From the NCBI GenBank assembly GCA_963585895.1, contig OY757904.1, positions 6,924,630 through 6,988,629 of the forward strand: a stretch of DNA of 64,000 nucleotides. Direction: 5' to 3'. The notes beneath the pieces are model-generated. The model saw nothing but the letters and a program-made list of their open reading frames with translations. It was not told the DNA's origin and made no database searches. This document shows, one piece after another, positions 11,300-25,084 of this stretch. Position 1 is the stretch's first letter; every line of letters starts with the position of its first letter. This DNA comes from Sepioteuthis lessoniana (Eukaryota > Mollusca > Cephalopoda > Myopsida > Loliginidae). The position numbers and the translations under genes were made by a program.

Positions 11300-12240
11300 C
11301 CCTATAATAAGGTTGTTGTAAACAAAAAAAGACTGCAATGAAGAGAACACCAACAAGGCAGATACCACTTCCTTTCTTGGTAAAAAATAAGAAGTTGAAA
11401 CAACTGAATCACATCACTACTTTCTACCCATAATTAAACCATTACCTACAGATGGTAATAATGCTGATGTATTGATTATCAAACAAATTCAGAAAATGAG
11501 CCAGAAAAAGTGTAAATTGCTAGAAAATTACATAAACAAATCAGCCATCCAAGTGGCAGTAAAATGGCATCATTGACAAAGGATACTGGCATAGTTCCTT
11601 TGTATTTTAGAGAAGTTTCCATCTTGTGATATTTTCCTGACATACGCAAAGGTTAAGCCAATACCTATTGTTTAGTTCTCTTTGGTTACATAGTTCAATG
11701 AGCAAGCTACAATAGAAATAAAGGATATCCAAAGTCATAAAATGCTCCATTACTCAGTGTTACTGCAAAAGTTTTTAATAAAGAGTCCTTCCATTGTTAA
11801 ATACATTTTTAAATATTGAATTTCTTATTTTGGAACACTAAGCTATTCTTTTTTTTTTTTTTTTTTTGTCAGACAATGAGAGAGTTCAACAAGCAAGTGC
11901 TGAGAGATATGACTCAGTATTTGAATGTGATTGTTAGGACAACAGCTGCTAAGTTTCTCTAGAGTAATAGATTATGTCAGCATCATAATGCTCTTCTTGA
12001 GGACAGAGTGACAAAAACAATGACTGGTGTTCAATGTGATTTGATGTTGCACTAGGGTTATTAATGCAAAGAATGCAACAGACAAATGTGTGAATCATTA
12101 CAATCATAACGAGTTGGTGTTTGTTAGAAAACCAAACATTCCTACAGTTTGGAATAGCAGACCTCCAGCTTTAGAAGGGATTTCTGCAAGTGAATTGGTT
12201 GCCATTAATCTGAATGCAATGCATGCAACTAGGAGATAGT
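11300..12240. other. Unassigned sequence
   Basis: Slightly less AT-rich than its surroundings, with a poly(T) run at about 11850-11868. No protein motif was recognised in any frame. It could be an old transposon body. Confidence 0.45.
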
Positions 12241-12244
12241 GCAG

Positions 12245-12290
12245 GCCTCTTATTTTTTCACTTAATAAATAAAGTGAAAAAATAAGAGGC
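12245..12290. repeat. Perfect 19-bp inverted repeat, 8-nt loop
   Basis: The left arm (12245-12263) begins GCCTCTTATTTTTTCACTT and the right arm (12272-12290) is its exact reverse complement. The loop is AATAAATA. It could be a tiny palindromic transposon remnant, a snapback event, or a hairpin RNA precursor. No TSD was found. Confidence 0.9.
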
Positions 12291-12294
12291 TTGG

Positions 12295-15200
12295 ATCATC
12301 AGATATGTCCTACATTTAACAAAAGTATAATAATGGTGACCTTGTTTACTACAAAAAGAATGAATCAGAAGATATAGATTCAATGAATCTTTAGATTTGA
12401 CAATATATTTAGACCTAACTTTATCAATAACAGCCAACTAAAATATCTTTGTTAATAGTACCATATAAAAATTGCTTGATCACATTTAAATAATTTGGTA
12501 CTGTGATGGAAAATTACATGATATCATTTCAATCAATAAGGATGATCTTAACTGGAGAGGAATAAATATGTTAAAGGCCTCTAGAAGCGACCAAGGAAAG
12601 AAAAGATGCACATTCTAAAGTTTTATGAATTACACAGGTTATAATAGATAACAAAGTGATACTCTAAATGCCAACCTTGGTGATGGTAATTCTCAAAGAT
12701 CTTTACTTGAGAGCAATGAAAATTACTTCCTTTTGCATTGGTAATTCAAGAGAATTTATAGACTAGTTAAGAACACATCCAGGCTGCAGAAACATTGGCA
12801 ATGGTTGATTTTGCAGAAGCTTGCATTTTCTGCAAAGATACTTCAGATACTTCTGGGCTATATAACTCAACACACTCCAATTCACAAATAATTGACAAAA
12901 TATTTAACACTGAAATGTCAAACTTTGAGAAATGTTAACCAAAGATGAAAATACAGTAAAATAGAAGATATACTATAGATACCCAAAAAATATCAAATTG
13001 CTGTTTGACTCACAAAAAGTATACCATTTTTCAAGATACTTGAGTATACAGAAGACTGAAAAACGGAAAAATATAACAACCCTGTAAATAAATGGTGTTG
13101 GTTTGCTGATAACAGTCAAAAAATAAACATGTATAAGTTCTCCATAAAATAACAATTCATATTCATGTAAACACAAAGAAAAAAAAGGAAGAGGTGTTGA
13201 TATATATATTCATATGTCTGTCTACAAATGTTGAATGGGAGTTGTCACCCTTTATAATAGCCTCTGTAGTTTGTCAAGGTAGGTGACACTGGCAGCTAAC
13301 TTATATAGTAGTTGTAATTGGGTAATTAGGGCTAACTTCATTGCTATATAAGTTGACTGCTTTATATGGAGATACTCAAAGGAAAGACTTGACCCCCATG
13401 CTAAAATGATAGTTGCAACCAGCTTCATCAAAAACCCCTTTCAGATCTAAAATTAACAAACCATGTGTAGAGACACAATTGTCAAGTCACAACCAACTTA
13501 ACAACCAATTGTAGGCTGACTGAACCAGCGAGCTGATCAATTGTTATCACAGTCAATTCTATGACCTAAGATGAGATGAGCAGCAGCCCAGACTGCTGAT
13601 AATTCACAATACAACAAACCAGAAGTTCCCTTCAACAAAGTAGCTACATTTAATTCAGAAACATTAGCTTTATGAAGTATAATATTATTACTTTTTTTTC
13701 TTTTCATTACAAAAGACAATTAAATGAATTCCAGTATATATAAAATTAGGTAAAACAGAAACTGACAAAACTAACCAATTATACTTCAAAACATCTGGAA
13801 TTTTAATATTTTTGTAAATTATATCTAACATTAAGAGACACTTGCAAATATAGTCTAAATATTTTTTCTCATGAACTTTCCTAATTACATTAAAAACATT
13901 GTTTTGTTTGCTTACATTCTTTCAAATAAGAGAAAGTCATTATTTTGTGACAATATAATTATATCCCCAATCCCTCTGACACTTTACAATCCTCTTTATA
14001 ACAAAACAAACAAAAAAAACTTGTTTTTCTCTCTTTCAGTATGATCTTGTTAGCCCAACCAAATGATAGTCTTATCAAATATAAACTTAAAATTTCTGAA
14101 TTCAAATAAACTTTACAATTTTCTGTAGTTATTATGCTGTAAACATGTTTTCTAAATAAAATTATTACTTCATTTGATATACATTGTTGATTTACAATTT
14201 GATTGTAGCTTTTAATAAAATGTAAGAGGGGGAAAAAATCAGAAAAGTCAAAACTATGAGAACTTCCTCCATAAATCTTATGGAACCATTAGCACAAAAA
14301 AATTTCAACAAATTATGAAAAATAACAGAATGGAGAGAATTGTTTTTAAGCCAGAAATAAAATTCCCTTTTAAGCATGCTCTGAGAGGATCCAGAGGGAT
14401 TTAAGATTGTTATCAGATACACTGAATACAATGTTAAAGCAATGAGAATCACTGTTAACTCATACTTTCCTACCAAAATGTTTACTAGTGGAGCTATTTA
14501 CCATAAATTGTAACATTCTAATACCACTAGATTTCGCATAGCAGCATTCAATCTGTATGGATTTCCTTTAAGTATTTTTTTAATATCCTATTATTTCCTA
14601 TTTGTTTTCTGAATACACTTAAATGCATTTTTAATTCAGCTATCAACCTTCTCTTAATATATCTACCAATGCAAATTATTTCCTCTTATTAGTTTGAATA
14701 TTCTTTTCACTGCTCTACTTCATATGGTTTAATTTTTATATAAAGCCTGCATCATTCATGTTGATATTTGTATCTAAATAAAAAATAAAAATGAAAAATA
14801 AAAACTTTGTTACTTCAACAGATGGTACTTAAATCTGCTGCTGCTGCTGCTACAAGAACAGATCCTCTAACCTGGCTTTTTTCCTCTATTAGACCTTGAG
14901 ACAAACTAAGATTCTTATCAATGTCACCAACAATATGATAAGAATACCTTGTTGATAAGAAACAAGCCAGACAGCAGTAAAAGGATCAGTAACTTGATGC
15001 TTCTTACTCAATAAGCTGGCTCTGATTAGAATGATAGAGTGAAATGAGAAAAATACAATATGGGCCAAACACTAAATACTGATAGCATCGGTGTTTTTAC
15101 ATCATTTTATCATAGAAAGACATTTTTGTCAATATAGGCCTAATGATATATACAACTAAATGAGGAGTTTAAAAGTTGATACTCTCAGAGATATGATTAA

Positions 15201-15920
15201 CAAGCTTATGTGGACAATATTTTCTAGTTTCATGTTGTAGCAATACTGATCAACAACTAGTCCAGTCTTCCCAGCTAACTGACCTCTCTCTACATTGTGT
15301 GAGCTTTGAAATAAGTCAGCCATCCATTTTAGTCAAAACTGTAGGAGCCACAAGTCAGATCCACAAAGGAAAAAGAAACAAAACAATTCCAAAAATATAA
15401 TCATATTGTCGTCTTTATGATTTCTCTTCAAAACAATCTTGAAGAGCTGAAAAAAAGTCAAGCAGACATTAACTATAACAATATAGACAGCAGATAAAAC
15501 TTGGCCACTGGTCATTTCTCAACCTCACTATCTAGTTGCTATTTTCTAACCCTGCCAGAGATTTTCCTTAAACTGCTAAAGGACCCCATCTTCACTCTGT
15601 GGCCTTTATCTGACTCCAATGGCTAACTGCTCTATAGATTAATTGCACCCTGGAACCTACTTCATATGCTGAATATTTGAGATTTAACTTTCATGGAATC
15701 CCACTTCAACCACCCACTACTAAAAACAAATTTTTTTTAAATGAAATTCTTGCCTGCTGACCTCTTACCATAATAGCACCAAGTACTTCAAATTGTTATG
15801 GACATTAAGAGAAAAATCCTTCTGTCTTACCTATTTTTAAAATTTGCCACCAACCAGTTTAGCTACTTCTTTTATACACATAAATATACACTATGTCTAT
15901 GCTCATTCATACCCATACAC
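12295..15920. other. Unassigned AT-rich sequence
   Basis: No recognisable gene or transposon. Short features: an imperfect CTG run at 14837-14852, and a 10-bp inverted repeat ATTCTTATCA / TGATAAGAAT around 14910-14945. A 94-codon minus frame at 14192-14476 is hydrophobic but matches nothing I know and has AT-driven composition. Confidence 0.5.
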
Positions 15921-15922
15921 AC

Positions 15923-15923
<1 letters not shown>

Positions 15924-15954
<31 letters not shown>
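15924..15954. repeat. (TA)n microsatellite
   Basis: Uninterrupted TA repeat of about 15 units, preceded by a short CA-rich stretch. Confidence 0.95.
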
Positions 15955-15959
<5 letters not shown>

Positions 15960-17740
15960 GCATCTAGATATGTACACCTAGAGACAGAAGAGGCTATGTT
16001 CCACATTATATCATACATGATTTATCTAGACATTAAAAAATTAGATTCTTGTCTACTGACCTCTGATAATATTTAGACAGTCTGATGTATAGGCTTTGAC
16101 CAACTGAACAAATTTGAATACCAAGTTCCAGAAATAATCATGGTACAGAAGGAAGCTATTTAGCCAAATATGTTCTACTTAATTTGATAGGGAACTACAA
16201 GAAACATAATGGTGGCATTATTCTTTATTTGGTAGACAGTATAAAAACATTCAACTGCAATCCCTAGAGGCTGAATTGTGTTTTAGAAAACTAATTCTTA
16301 AGCTTTGCTTATATACTTCTTCAAATTATTTCAAGAATCAAAATAAAAAAAAAATCTGCTACCTGAAAACACATCAATAAGAAGTATACTTGAAAGGTAA
16401 GATGAAGGATTTTTAAAGTAAAATTCTAACATGGGCATCTTTACATTGCCATTATGTGGATATCTGGAATCCATAAACAAAACTGTACACATTTGTATTT
16501 TCTCTATCAATTCAGTTCACAAGCTTATCAGAGGTTCACCATAGGACAACCAAAAAGTTGATAAAATTAAAATGCATGTTTTGTTAATGCTAACAAACTA
16601 TTTTGTGTATTCACAGAAAAAGAAAAAACATATATATAATTTGTATATAAACATGGGTTAAATTCTTTTTAACATAGCAAAACTAGAAAAACAAAGAATT
16701 TTGTTTAAAGTAAAAAGATGAAATTTGAATATCTATAAAATGTTCAGAAGGTAATACCAATATAAGTATCTTTTATTCTAATTACAAACGACTACTTTTT
16801 GTTTGAATTTTGTATTAGCTTCAACAATTATTTCATAACAACGAAGCAGGGTAGGGCTAAACAAATAGTAAAATTCAGCGTATATCAAAAGATAGCTCTT
16901 GCATATTTGCATTCTATATCAAATCAAGTGTTATCTAAAGTTTATTTGTCAGCAACATTACTAACAAAGTAATATTTATAGAGATAAATTCCAAATTTCA
17001 TAAAGCAATTAAAATATTCATTTAAAAACAGTTTAAAATTTGCTGTAAGTAAACAAAAAATAATTTTCCTTTTTTTTTTCTTTTTTTTTTTTAACAAACT
17101 TTGTCATATTTTCATGTTTAAAACCAATGTTAAAACTTCAAAGATATTGTTATAAGTTTGTTTTGTTAATCCATAAGGATACCTATCATCTAAGAATACT
17201 GGTCATTAAGGTAGCCAAATATAAAATTCTCTTATTAGCAATCAAATTTTACAATGTTGCTATGCTAGTTAAACAATTCAAGCACAGAATTTCTTTTTCT
17301 TGGTGACTTCTTTACAAGAATTGCTGCAGAGCTATGTTTTTTAATACCTAGTTGATGTTATCTAAAGAAAATTCATTGAAAGGACACACTGCTTTAATCC
17401 TATAAAAGAAAGGAAAAAATTCACAATAAAACTTCAATATTTAATTCTACTTTTGCTATTTTTACAAAAAGCAGAAAAATGCACAAATATATTATAATTC
17501 TAAAAGGTAGAAACAAACAAATCATCAAACAGAAACTAAATATACTTGTTTTTTACATGAATTTTGAACAATGTGAATTTCTTAGAAATTATTTTATATC
17601 TTCTCTATAGTTTTGATAAGGATAGATTAAATATGGTTACCAATTATAATAAATATGAAATTGGTTGAATAATAAAGACTCATGACACTTCTCATACTTT
17701 AAAAACCTGACTGAAAAAAATACAAATAAAGCTAGAAGAA
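15955..17740. other. Unassigned AT-rich sequence
   Basis: No coding signal or recognisable repeat. A polypyrimidine run lies at about 17067-17092. Confidence 0.5.
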
Positions 17741-17743
17741 AAT

Positions 17744-18041
17744 ATTAGTGGAGGTGCCCGTTGTGTAATGGTTATCGTCGTAGGAAATGGACACGGCGAC
17801 ACGAGTTCAAATCGTGGATGAAACTCATTGCATTTCACATAGCACTAATACCCTTCGGAAAGGTATGAATCCAATTATTCTCCCTCCAGCTATGGGTAAA
17901 TAGTAGGGCAGACTAGGTTCTTCAGCCTTGGTGAGACAACTAGTCTAGGAGAAGGAAAACTCTGAATTCAAACCTGTTAAACTCTGCTTAAAAATTGACC
18001 TAGTGTCATATCCTGCCCGAGTGGAGGGGTTGGTAAATATG
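17744..18041 (+). mobile_element. tRNA-derived SINE, family 2, full length with 19-bp TSD
   Basis: The head starts at about 17754 with GTGCCCGTTGTGTAATGGTT, which contains a good A-box (TTGTGTAATGG), and has a B-box-like GAGTTCAAATCGT near 17801. The body includes CCTTCGGAAAGGTATGAATC. The tail ends with CCTAGTGTCATATCCTGCCC and GGAGGGGTTGGTAAAT. Flanking direct repeats AATAAAGCTAGAAGAAAAT (17725-17743) and the same with one change (18042-18060) mark the insertion exactly. The near-identical TSD suggests a fairly young insertion. This is the reference copy for family 2 here. Confidence 0.9.
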
Positions 18042-18061
18042 AATAAAGCTAGAAGGAAATT

Positions 18062-21000
18062 TATAGCTTCAAATTCTAAAAAAATAATCTATAAAATATA
18101 ATAAACACAAAAATCAGTATGTACATTTGCAAGAATATCAAGCTTTAAAAGTTAAGGCTGATAACATTTGAATTAACCTCTTGTAACTTGTTTGTTTGGG
18201 TCAGTAGTGTTTTAAGAGACTTATGATTGCTTTTAAGAGGAAATTCTCAAATGTAAAAATTAGAAAAGAATGTCTAATATTATAAAACTATAGAAACATC
18301 AAATGCTTACCTACCAATGCTAAAAAACTTCCAAATGAATATAATTTAACATAATTTAAATAGTCGATCAATTCAGCTAATTCAGTCAAACGTCATGTTT
18401 TAGGATACAGATTTACAATTGTTGGAAACAAAACGTTTATTATAAAATTAACATCAAAAATACAATTTTAGACTTTTCTTAAACTAAAAAGAGAAAAATG
18501 AGGACTCATCAGTATTAAAGTTTGTGTTGATCCAACTATCAAAGGATTAACCAACTCTACAAAATAGAATAAAGACGGAATCATGACAGAAACTGAAATA
18601 AGATGATATTAAATAAGATTTTTTTCAGATATATACATATATTTTAAATGTATATTATGAAGGGTATTGTTACTATTACAACTATAACAACATCACTGTA
18701 CTCACAGTGGAGCACTTGGAACAGCCCTGAGGATTCTTGCAGAAAGGCTCCAAGAATTAAAAGTAGGAATTAAAACCATTTACATAATATTACAAAAGGT
18801 CAACAAAGACAGTGCTGCAGTTAAAGACAGATTATGTCATGATTTCCAATGTGAACCACCAGAAATTACTGATGTGAAAAGTATTCAAATAAATGAAAAT
18901 TACATATATGCAAAGTTATCTTTTTTTTTTTCAAAATATAATCCTTTAAACATATTACTGTTCCATTATGAAAGAATTTCAGTTATAAATTGATAAGGCA
19001 TTATAAAATTTCTATAATGCCTTGCAAACAACATTCTTGAACCTCCAAATCTTTTTAATTGGAACATCTGTAACAGTTGTTTATATTTTGCTTATGCACA
19101 GAATATGATGATGCATAAAAACAGGATAAGAGAGGGAATCAAGATAAGCATTTCTTGAACTATATGCCATAAAAGTGGCAACAACAGCAAAGACACAATT
19201 TGAAAAGACTGCAAATAAAACTATTTACTCCTTTGAGGATTGAAACATAACCAATTAAGAGATAAAATTCTCTCACTGCAAAATATTATGCCATCAAAAA
19301 TGAGATAGTAACAGCTTCCAAAATAAATTTATACACATACTGATTACAGTTGGAGGCATAAATACAATTTGAGGCCATTAAGGGATTTGAAAAGGAAAAA
19401 AAAAAACAGGCCTTACTCAAACCAAACTAAGATAACATTTATATAATAAAATTTCAGTATTTGCCAAATGCTACAACTACTTTTATTGTTTATTTTTCCA
19501 ACATTTGGAATAAAACTTTTTTCTTGATCTATAGAAATGCATCTCTTAAAACAAATTTGTGTTATTATCCATCAGACCACAGAAAAAAAAAATTCAAAAA
19601 TATTCAAAGAATTAGTGCAATATTATTTTAACACTATTACCCCTTATATTATTAACTGACATAAACATGCCGAATTATAACAATTTCTTAGTTGAAATTT
19701 TGTATCTTATGGCCCAAAATAAAAGAATTGTTTGATGGTAAATTACAGACACAAAACATTTACTTTAGGATTTTGAATAAGTATTTTTGCAAAAGGAATT
19801 TAAAACAAACATGTTCCCAGTACTCATGACTAACTTGTTTAAGCATATACTTTGACTCATTCTAAGTAGTTAATTTATAACAATTTAGACTCATGTTGAC
19901 TGACTCAGGGAAGCTGACAGCTACATAATTTTATCAGGTTTTAGTTCAGATTTCTTTTATTCTAAGCATTTAAGAGATCTAATATAATACCAATGGCATA
20001 AGAATGGTACAAAATTATTTTTTATATATTCAAATCACTTGACAGGAAAAAAAAATAGATGCAGTTGAAAAATAAAGAAAAACATTTAATTGGGTCATAT
20101 CAAATTTTCATATTTTGTTTGTTGTTTTTTTATTTTTTTATTTTTCTAAAATTTACAGAGTATCAAAATTCAGTGCTCATTAACAAATTATGACACATTT
20201 TACTTCCCGGTAAATGCTGGAAATGGTTGACTAATGATTTATTGGTTCTGTTAGTATTAAAATTTCTCTTTCAGTAAATTTAGCACTTTACTTTTTTGTG
20301 ATAAGATGAAATGAAAAAAAAAAAAAAATGAATGCTGGATTCTTTGTTTTCATAAACCTACCATAGAATATTTTTAACCCACCATTTTTTTTATCAGTTT
20401 TGTATGATTTTTTTTTTTTTTTATTTAATAAAGCCTGTGTCAGGCAATTTTCAGTTTTAAGATATTCTGTTGCTGCTAATACATTGAAATGCAAAAGAAT
20501 GTCCTGAGAGATAGGCTGTATTTTAAGCATTAAATATTTTTTCAAATTAAAATTCTCATTTTAATAACCTTTTAAGAACTGACATAATTCATAAATAGTT
20601 TTGAATAACTAAGAAGAAATAGTTATCTTTACAAACATTGTAGATCTTAATTCAGAATTAAATGATTCATTGAAATAAATGATGCACAAAGGACGACAAA
20701 AAGGCAAATTACAAAAGCAAAAATAAAATAAAAATATTCTGTAATCAATAGTTTCTTGTGGAGGTTAAAAAAATTAACTATTTATTTCTTCACATATAAA
20801 TTTATACTATTAAACTTATAATGCAATACCTTGTTTTGAGCTTATACATCTTTAATTTATTTTGTTGAAAAGTGATCTATCTTTCAGTAATATGAATTTA
20901 TATCAAATGTCTGTGATCCAAGCAACTGAAACAAAACTTCACTGAACAATCTAAAAGTGTGTGTGAAAACTCAGAGAAAAATGGGGAAAAAGAAGCCAAG

Positions 21001-22476
21001 ACAGTCACATCAGCATAAATTTTCATGTTTATATATATATATAATAAAACAATGAAAAAGCAAGCATTCAAAACTTATTTAGTCAAAGTAGGAAGATAAC
21101 ATTTAGTACTAAGCTATTATGTCCACATTGTATCTAGTAAACAAAAAGTATTCAAACAAGTATTTTGTTCTACATTTACTAGCCATGTCTTTTTTTAACT
21201 TTTTCCACTTAAGAATTACAAATTTTGGCACTACCCCTATGCTACTTATAACCTAGTTCTCCATTTTATAATTGTAAAATGCCAGAGGACAACTAGAACC
21301 AAAATGATCTTGTTGCTTAACTACTAGCTCCAATTACATCCAGGTTGTTTGTACTTCTAATACATTTCTTTTATTCAACAAATGATAAAATAGAACATCT
21401 GTTTTATTTCTCAGTTCAAATCACAAACAATCCACTCTGATAAGATGTCATCTTTTACAAGTTTAATTGCATTTTAACCATCAGTTTTCATACACTCTAC
21501 AGGTAGTTAGAAATCATATCAAAAATTATAACCAGCAAATATACAACATTGCAATCAATGACAATATCAGTAATTATATCTCCTTAGTTATTTCATAATA
21601 ACTACATGAGATAAATTTTAATGATTGTTCAATATTTGAAACCAGAATCTAAACATCTTTTAAAAGGAAATATAACTAAATTCCATCTACAAATTTTTGG
21701 TTTAAATGTAAGTGATAGTTTTTTTCCCCCCTTTAAAAGCACTATAACCTTCTCAAATTTTATTTTGTTCTAGAACAAAAAGCAAATTAGTTTGGTTCAT
21801 TTATCAAAACAAACTGAAGCAAAGGATTATACAGAGCACTGAACTAAACGCTTTCTGCTTGTACTTTATTACTGTAAATGGCAAGTGACCAGATAAGGTT
21901 ATTAGAGGAAACATAACAAAAACATATGCACTAATTACCTGATCAATAAACCTAAGTTAGTGATCGATTAGTAGCAATGTATAAACAAAATAAACAAACT
22001 GATCATTGTCAAGAAAGAGTATTTGATTGAAGGAAATTAACAACTATCAGCAAGATTTTTTTTTTTGTTAAATCTTATTAGAAAAATATCTGAGATAAAT
22101 TAATACATTGAAATAGTAATTATAAAAAAATACAAATGAATTAACTAAGGTAATTTAATCCCTTTTGCACTTTCTCTAACAAAAAAAAAAAAAAAAAAAA
22201 AAGAAAGAGAGATTGCAAATACTTAAGTTCAGTCTGGTTCAAAATGTTTTATTAGAGTGAAACTGAAAAAAGATCAATCAGATGCCTAAAAATAAAGTTA
22301 GAAATGTTTCTTAAATATTTACATGTAAATATCTGCCAGATTATTTAACAGGATGTATATCATTTATATATGTATTTAATACATTTTGACATGTCCAGAA
22401 TATGTGATTTGGTATCCAGTTGAATATATCATTTTTTACCCAGAAGCTAAATGATCTTATTTTAAAGACTAGACTG

Positions 22477-22478
<2 letters not shown>
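18062..22478. other. Unassigned AT-rich sequence
   Basis: No recognisable gene. It contains an 11-bp inverted repeat AAGGCATTATA / TATAATGCCTT at 18995-19023 with a 7-nt loop, a short TA run near 21030-21044, and an A run at 22181-22202 followed by GAAAGAGAGA. Small open frames are AT-driven. Confidence 0.5.

Positions 22479-22479
<1 letters not shown>

Positions 22480-22533
<54 letters not shown>
22480..22533. repeat. (TA)n microsatellite
   Basis: About 26 uninterrupted TA units. Confidence 0.95.
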
Positions 22534-22535
<2 letters not shown>

Positions 22536-23960
22536 CTTGAGTACGGAAAATGTTTATATTTGTTTTGATTGTTGAAACTTATACTTATTAAAAAGCATAG
22601 GTTCAATACAGACCTTATATTGACTTTATTTGGGCCACTGACTCAACATCAATTTAAAGATTTTTAAACAAAACTCATAATCATGCATGTTGCTTAACAT
22701 AACATTACAAATTTTGATTCAGATTTTATATTACATTTTTAATTAATATATATGTTGATTGATCTGTAAAAACAAAAATTTTATTTCAATGCATCTTTAC
22801 CACTATTTTTAAATTACAATTATGACTTAGATTTTATATTGGAGTGACCAAAAGTTTATTCTACTTTTATTAGATGACATTAGGAATGTTTAGTTTTAAA
22901 TTTTATTTTAAAAAATCAATTTTGATTATATTGTAACAACCATCATATTGGAGTATTTTATTTTTTTTACTTTAATACTGATTTTTTTAAGTGAAAATGC
23001 AATTGATCATCAAGAACTGCATTCAAATTAGGACAAATTGAATTTGGCTTAAGGGAAAGTCAACAGGAACATATATAGTACAAATACCAACTCAATATAT
23101 AATTACATTTTAATTTGTATAGTAACCAAAAAATAAATAAATAAATAATCAGTTTGTGTACATGTCTACAAAACTACTAAAAGAATGACTTGATAAATTT
23201 TCACAAAGCTGAACTCAATCTTTTAGGAAATGAAAGTGTGTTCATGATAAAAAAAAGTCTTGATTTATTGTAAATGAGAATGTAATAGGTAAATAATTTA
23301 AAGTGCTTTAACAAACAACTTACATTTACTAATCAAGAGCACATGCTATATTGTAATGACTAACAGTTTAGTTTCTCAGACAAGTGAACTTGATCCATAT
23401 TAGATGACTTACCTTTCTATGAGGCAAAACTAACTTTACCTAAGTAAATATTTATAATCACAAACCAAACTATACTTTTTTTATATATTTATTTTACAAG
23501 CTTAAAGTAATTTTACAAAATGAAAAAATCTTTTGTGAGAAGAGATTTTCAAGGTAAATTTTAATCATAAAGATAATTTACTTGATATTAAGAGTAAACT
23601 TCATAATTTCTAGATACAAAATCTTTTTAACTTTTGGAAAAAAAAAGACAATTACTAAGAGGACAGTGACTTGTCAGGTTCTTCAATGATTGTAGACTAC
23701 CAATAATAAAAACATTATAAGTCTATATATAGCATTATTTTATGAATATAAATAGTTTAACAATGATAGAAAAAAATATATACAAGAGTTAAAGTTAAAA
23801 CCAAGTAGCATTTATAGGTTTATGAAAAAAGAAAAAAAAAATGATAAATAAAATAGCATAAACTTACTTAAATCTAACAGTATAACCTGCATCAGCTAGT
23901 AGAATAAAATTATTTCTAAATAGAAAAAAAATTAATCATTTGAAACATCATTTAAAACTA
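22534..23960. other. Unassigned AT-rich sequence
   Basis: No coding signal or identifiable repeat between the two TA microsatellites. Confidence 0.5.
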
Positions 23961-23961
23961 G

Positions 23962-24017
<56 letters not shown>
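23962..24017. repeat. (TA)n microsatellite
   Basis: About 28 uninterrupted TA units. Confidence 0.95.
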
Positions 24018-24020
<3 letters not shown>

Positions 24021-25080
24021 ACCAAACCATTATCTCACAGCCAAACCAACAAGTGAAAGATTAAAAGAAGACAGCTGAACTTTTAATGTATTCTTAGTCA
24101 GAAAGTAGATAATGTTAAATGTGTCATTCAGTACATTAAGTGGTCATTTTTACAACTACCAAAAAGAAATCAGTAAAAGGAGAAGCTAAGTATTATCAAC
24201 TACTTAATTGAATCTTTTCTTTGAAGATCAGAGAGAGAGAGAGAGAGCATTATAACTGATCGCAATGCAGGCAAGTTATTAGTTCAAACATATTTGCAAG
24301 ATTTTTTTTTTTTCTTTTAAATCACACACTATACAATATAAGCAAGTAAAAAAAAATAATTTTAATATTTACTGCTCTTATTTCAATAAATTACTTTGTT
24401 GATAATATGTATGAGTGATAAGGCTCACCTATTTATCTATATCAAATTTTAGGCTGGATGCTGGAATTAATATACTTAGTTTGTTTTTTTTCTACCCACA
24501 TCATAGAATATAGATTGATTTTTTAATACAAGTGAAGAAAAAGCATTACAAATCAAGACTCAAAATGATTTTAAAAACAGACATTTGGAAATTCATATTT
24601 TCCACATGACTATTAGATTGGGATTAATCAGCTCTACTAAATAAAGTTCAATTTAGTAAAATAAACATTTAAAATACATTTTGACTAAATAACAATTTGT
24701 GACGTTTACATTAAATAAAGGATTGTAATTTAAACTAAATAATGCATTTTACAAGGTAGAAATCATAAAATTCAAACAGACCCAGAAATTTCAGTGTGGA
24801 ACATTATGTATTAACTACTATATTCATTAGTATTTAACTTGCAGCATATAAGAGATCAAACTGTTACAAAAAGAAAAAAAAGAAAAAAAAAAAAAAAAAA
24901 TCATTGGTAAATTATTGTATCAGTTACTAAATATTTTCATTTGAATTTCAATTAAACTCTTTATAACTGGATAATATTATCCAAGTCTTGCTAAGACTTT
25001 AAATTAATAGCTTTCATGAATAATCAGGATTAAAAAGAAATTCATGATGAAACAATAGACACTAGATATCTAAATCAATA
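24018..25080. other. Unassigned AT-rich sequence
   Basis: Contains a short GA run (24229-24247), an A-rich stretch ending at 24900, and a 14-bp palindrome GGATAATATTATCC near 24969. No gene. Confidence 0.5.
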
Positions 25081-25084
25081 TCCT

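Noticed and set aside
14192..14476. A 94-codon hydrophobic minus-strand frame
   Set aside because: Leucine/isoleucine/lysine-rich composition is expected from AT-rich sequence; no motif, no start context and no neighbouring exon signals.
17754..17825. A tRNA gene at the SINE head
   Set aside because: The head has pol III boxes but does not form a proper acceptor stem and continues into a SINE body bounded by a TSD, so it is a retroposon head.
20288..20545. An 85-codon minus-strand frame
   Set aside because: Built largely from poly(A)/poly(T) runs giving K and F homopolymers.
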